From positions 1-8,502 of the forward strand of contig VBOC01000090.1 in the NCBI GenBank assembly GCA_005877655.1: a stretch of 8,502 nt of DNA, read 5' to 3'. The stretch's first letter is position 1; every line of letters begins with the position of its first letter. Of this stretch, positions 5,934 to 8,502 are shown piece after piece. The translations under genes and the position numbers were made by a program. The notes beneath the pieces were generated by a model. That model saw only the letters and a program-made list of their open reading frames with translations. It made no database searches and was not told the origin of the DNA. This DNA is from Ignavibacteria bacterium (lineage in GTDB: Bacteria; Bacteroidota; Ignavibacteria; UBA10030; SZUA-254).

Positions 5934-7114
5934 AGCCCGCTCCGGAGCCGAGATTCGGATTCGGGGCCTGGGCGTTCATGTCGGGCATGAACGACAGGTT
6001 CTCCGCCGGCTGCAATCCGTTTCCCCTGACGCTGGAAGAAGTGTTCGAGATGGCGGCGAGGATCGAGGGAATGGAGTACGTGCTCGGTCACTTTCCCGCT
6101 GAATTTCCCGACGAGCCGGACCGGCTGGCCAAACTCGCCCGCGATCATCGCGTCGCGATCGGCAGCGTCGTCGCCAAAACGTTCGGCGCCCGGTTCAAGA
6201 GCGGCGGATTCTCCAACTCTGATCCCGTGGTGCGCCGTGAAGCGATCGACAACGTGAAACGGGCGATGGAGTTGAACAATGCGCTCCGGCCCGTCATGAA
6301 AGAGCTGGGGAAACCCCTCGGTTGCGCTCACGCCGTTCTCTGGCAGGGGAACGACGGATCGAACGGCCTTTTCCTCACCGACTATTCCCGGGCATGGAAC
6401 CTTTTGATCGACGGTTACGTCGAAGCGCTGGAGGCCGTTCCCGATTGCAAGCTCTGTCTCGAGCCGAAGTCGGGCGATCCCGCAGAAGACATGTTCATCC
6501 GCGATACGATGCACGGCGTTTTCGCGGCTCAGGTTGTTGAGAATAAGATAAGCACGCGGCTGCGCGATCGCGCAGCGGTGCGGCCTGCGAAGGGACCGGC
6601 GGAATCGACGGGTGCGGGTTCCGCGGACCTCCCGAAGTCGAAGTTCACAGGACGTGTGGTTCAGAACATTGAATACGGCCATGCGCATATCGCGGGCGGC
6701 AAACTTGCGGAGAGCATCTGCCTCGCGATCGATTTTGGGATTCTGGCACAGATCGACCTCAACGACAACCGAAAGCACTGGGACAACGATCATATCCCCG
6801 GCAACGATAACCTGAACGAGGTTCTCGAGGCGGAATACTGGCTTTACTGGAAAGGGTTCGACGGGCTCTGGAATTTCGACCTCTGGCCGCAGCGCGTTGC
6901 AGGCAGCACAAAGAAAGAAACCGTGCGCAGGTTTGCGGAACATCTCGTCGAATGCATCAACGCAACCCGCTACCGGCGTGAGATCGTCAAGCTCCTCCCC
7001 CCTCCGGAGGAGATGCAGAAATACTTTCGGGATCCCGACGAGACGAATATCAGCAGGCTCTTTCGGAGTGTCATCAACCGCAAGATCGATTTCCAAGAAT
7101 CGGGGTACAAGTGA
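5930..7114 (+). CDS. Xylose-isomerase-like TIM-barrel sugar isomerase
   Basis: Probable cytoplasmic aldose-ketose isomerase, 394 residues. The N-terminus 'FGFGAW' (9-14) and the block 'FKSGGFSNSD' (89-98) mirror xylose isomerase, as does 'VLWQGNDG' (136-143). All metal ligands align: Glu178 with catalytic Lys180 in 'LEPK', Glu248 and His251 in 'NIEYGH', Asp276, Asp285 and Asp287 in 'WDNDH', and Asp317 in 'NFDLWP'. Two features are unusual. The HDxD proton-shuttle motif is replaced by 'GHFPAEFP' (53-60), which keeps a His but not the paired Asp. About 34 extra polar residues (roughly 205-240) lie between Lys180 and Glu248, spacing these ligands 70 residues apart where classic enzymes have 36. 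It starts inside the nucleotidyltransferase stop (ATGA overlap) and precedes the kinase. A metal-dependent isomerase is likely; the sugar may not be xylose. Confidence 0.88.
   Translation: MKPAPEPRFGFGAWAFMSGMNDRFSAGCNPFPLTLEEVFEMAARIEGMEYVLGHFPAEFPDEPDRLAKLARDHRVAIGSVVAKTFGARFKSGGFSNSDPVVRREAIDNVKRAMELNNALRPVMKELGKPLGCAHAVLWQGNDGSNGLFLTDYSRAWNLLIDGYVEALEAVPDCKLCLEPKSGDPAEDMFIRDTMHGVFAAQVVENKISTRLRDRAAVRPAKGPAESTGAGSADLPKSKFTGRVVQNIEYGHAHIAGGKLAESICLAIDFGILAQIDLNDNRKHWDNDHIPGNDNLNEVLEAEYWLYWKGFDGLWNFDLWPQRVAGSTKKETVRRFAEHLVECINATRYRREIVKLLPPPEEMQKYFRDPDETNISRLFRSVINRKIDFQESGYK
6559..6576. repeat. 18-bp perfect palindrome inside the isomerase insertion
   Basis: GCTGCGCGATCGCGCAGC is identical to its reverse complement. 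It lies within the codons for 'RLRDRAAV' in the extra loop of the isomerase. It has no visible regulatory context, and in GC-rich coding DNA such a dyad may be chance or a mark of how the insertion arose. Confidence 0.4.
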
Positions 7115-7254
7115 TGGGGCAACTAAACAATGCAGGCTCGTCGGATTGCCCTCTTACGCGGATGCTCCGCCGAATTCTTCGGGGCCGGAATCCGCACCGG
7201 GCCATCCCTGCCCGGGGGCGTGAGCCCGGCTTCCTGTGAGCGGGTTGTGCACCG
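7115..7254 (+). other. Intergenic stretch with overlapping GC-rich hairpins
   Basis: This 140-bp gap interrupts an otherwise tightly packed block. It contains two mutually exclusive GC-rich dyads: CCGGGC (7197-7202) with GCCCGG (7210-7215), and CCGGG (7212-7216) with CCCGG (7225-7229). No U-tract follows, so a simple terminator is unlikely. The alternating pairing could modulate expression of the kinase or could be remnant sequence. No convincing coding potential was recognised. Confidence 0.35.
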
Positions 7255-8502
7255 ATGAGTGAATCACTGCTTTTAGGGCTTGACGTTGGCACGACGGGGG
7301 TAAAAGGCCTGATCATCAAGGTCAACGGCGAGGTGGTCGCTACTACGAACGAGGACTATCCCCTCTCTACCCCCAAGCCCAATTGGGCGGAACAGGACCC
7401 GGAGGATTGGTGGAATGCCACACTCCGCGTCGTCAGGAAGTTGACAGGTTCTTCGGGCGTTGCCGCAAAAAATATCGGGGGTGTCGGGATTTCCGGACAG
7501 ATGCACAGCCTCGTCCTCCTCGACAGAAATTTTGAAGTCCTCAGGCCTGCGATACTCTGGTGTGATACGAGGACCGACCGGGAATGCCGGTGGCTCAATG
7601 AGACGATCGGGCTCGAAAGGCTGCGGGCCACCGTCGCGAACCGCGCGCTCGAGGGTTTTACTCTCCCGAAAATTCTCTGGGTCAGGAGCCACGAGCCCGC
7701 AATTTACGAGCGAATCCATAAAGTCATGTTGCCGAAAGACTATATCCGTTTTCGGATGACGGGCGAAATTTTCACAGACGTTTCCGACGCGGCAGGGACG
7801 CTGCTCCTCGATGTGAGGAAGCGGGTCTGGTCCGAGCCGATGCTGAGCGCGGCCGGCATTCCCGCAGAATGGCTCCCACCCGTTCTCGAATCGACACAGA
7901 TCGGTGGCAGAATTAGTGCCGCGGCGGCGGGCGAATCCGGCCTGGCCACCGGGACGCCTGTCGTGGGCGGAGGCGGCGATAACGCGTGCGCGGCAGTCGG
8001 TGCTGGTGTTGTAAAAAACGGTCGCTTTCTTGCGAGCATCGGCACAAGTGGAGTCGTGTTGGCCCACATCGATACGATGGAGGGAGATCCCGGGATGAGG
8101 GTTCACACCTTTTGCCACTCTGTCCCCCGGTGCTGGTATCTTATCGGCGTCGTTCTCATGGCGGGCGGCGCGTTTCGATGGTACAAAGATACTTTCGGGC
8201 AACCGGAGTCGCTGGCTGCCCGCGGAAACGGCACCGATGTCTATGAGGAGCTCACGGAGGAAGCATCACGCGTCCCCGCCGGCTCCGAGGGCCTGTTCTT
8301 CCAGCCCTATCTTGCCGGTGAGAGGACGCCGCATCAGAGCGCGGCCGTGCGCGCGGGGTTTATCGGAGCGACATTGCGGCATACGAAAGGCCATTTTACG
8401 CGGGCGGTCCTGGAAGGCATCACGTACGCCATGCACGATTCGCTGGAGATTATCCGTTCGCTCGGCCGGCCGGTCGATCAGATTCGTCTCAGCGGCGGCG
8501 GG
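7255..8502 (+). CDS. xylB: Xylulokinase-like FGGY carbohydrate kinase (partial, C-terminus missing)
   Basis: ATP-dependent kinase predicted to phosphorylate D-xylulose or a related ketose to the 5-phosphate, feeding the pentose phosphate pathway. The first 416 residues are present out of about 500 usual; the right edge cuts the gene. The phosphate-binding loop 'GLDVGTTGVKG' (8-18) contains Asp10. 'GISGQMHSLVLLD' (78-90) has the QMH substrate motif of xylulokinases. 'LPKDYIRFRMTGE' (159-171), 'SDAAGTLLLDV' (177-187), 'VVGGGGDNACAAVG' (236-249) with the catalytic Asp242, 'SIGTSGV' (261-267) and 'GERTPH' (355-360) all match Escherichia coli XylB closely. The ATG at 7255 is fixed by homology and by an in-frame TGA 16 nt upstream; a purine-rich GAGCGGG lies 11 nt before it. 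Its place after the isomerase supports an isomerase-kinase pathway. Family is firm; a related ketose substrate is possible. Confidence 0.93.
   Translation, partial: MSESLLLGLDVGTTGVKGLIIKVNGEVVATTNEDYPLSTPKPNWAEQDPEDWWNATLRVVRKLTGSSGVAAKNIGGVGISGQMHSLVLLDRNFEVLRPAILWCDTRTDRECRWLNETIGLERLRATVANRALEGFTLPKILWVRSHEPAIYERIHKVMLPKDYIRFRMTGEIFTDVSDAAGTLLLDVRKRVWSEPMLSAAGIPAEWLPPVLESTQIGGRISAAAAGESGLATGTPVVGGGGDNACAAVGAGVVKNGRFLASIGTSGVVLAHIDTMEGDPGMRVHTFCHSVPRCWYLIGVVLMAGGAFRWYKDTFGQPESLAARGNGTDVYEELTEEASRVPAGSEGLFFQPYLAGERTPHQSAAVRAGFIGATLRHTKGHFTRAVLEGITYAMHDSLEIIRSLGRPVDQIRLSGGG

Noticed and set aside
5918..7096. Long open frame (392 codons) on the minus strand across the isomerase
   Set aside because: It is almost exactly antiparallel to the isomerase gene, shows no recognisable family motif, and is what GC-rich codon bias produces on the opposite strand.
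7273..8202. 309-codon open frame on the minus strand opposite the kinase
   Set aside because: The plus strand carries a full series of xylulokinase motifs here; the antisense product has no recognisable domain.
1..8502. CRISPR array, tRNA, rRNA or insertion sequence
   Set aside because: No regularly spaced repeats, no cloverleaf-like or rRNA-like sequence and no transposase motifs were recognised by eye.

Overview
The window carries a bacterial sugar-utilisation locus of moderately high GC, arranged as two divergent gene blocks. No rRNA, tRNA, mobile element or phylogenetic marker is present, so the organism cannot be placed with confidence. A canonical sigma70-type promoter (TTGACA, 17-bp spacer, TATATT) argues mildly against a Bacteroides-type transcription signal. 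The solute-binding protein is predicted to be a lipoprotein.

Left block, minus strand, read from right to left: a nucleoside hydrolase-family protein (3906-4847); a short regulatory interval with repeats, a strong promoter and a perfect 16-bp palindromic operator; a LacI-family regulator (2699-3748); a lipoprotein-type sugar-binding protein (1325-2644); a MalF-type permease (344-1324); and a MalG-type permease cut by the left edge (1-336). The last four look like one operon. The regulator is its first gene, so it probably represses itself and the transporter together. No ATPase gene is in the window.

Right block, plus strand: a nucleotidyltransferase resembling NDP-sugar pyrophosphorylases (5064-5933); a xylose-isomerase-like TIM-barrel enzyme that overlaps it by 4 nt (5930-7114); and a FGGY kinase closely resembling xylulokinase, cut by the right edge (7255-8502). 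The isomerase and kinase would turn an imported or released aldose into a ketose phosphate. The nucleoside hydrolase could release a pentose from a nucleoside-like glycoside. The nucleotidyltransferase is the unexpected partner.

Points that stand out: (1) the coding start of the sugar-binding protein is fused in frame to a short relic of a second LacI-type regulator, just after the stop codon of the intact lacI; (2) the isomerase keeps all the metal ligands of xylose isomerase but lacks the usual HDxD catalytic motif and has an extra loop of about 34 residues; (3) the nucleoside hydrolase has no ATG at its conserved N-terminus. I see no evidence of a wholly new system such as a defence island, CRISPR array or mobile element. 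The novelty lies in the gene combination and these local anomalies.
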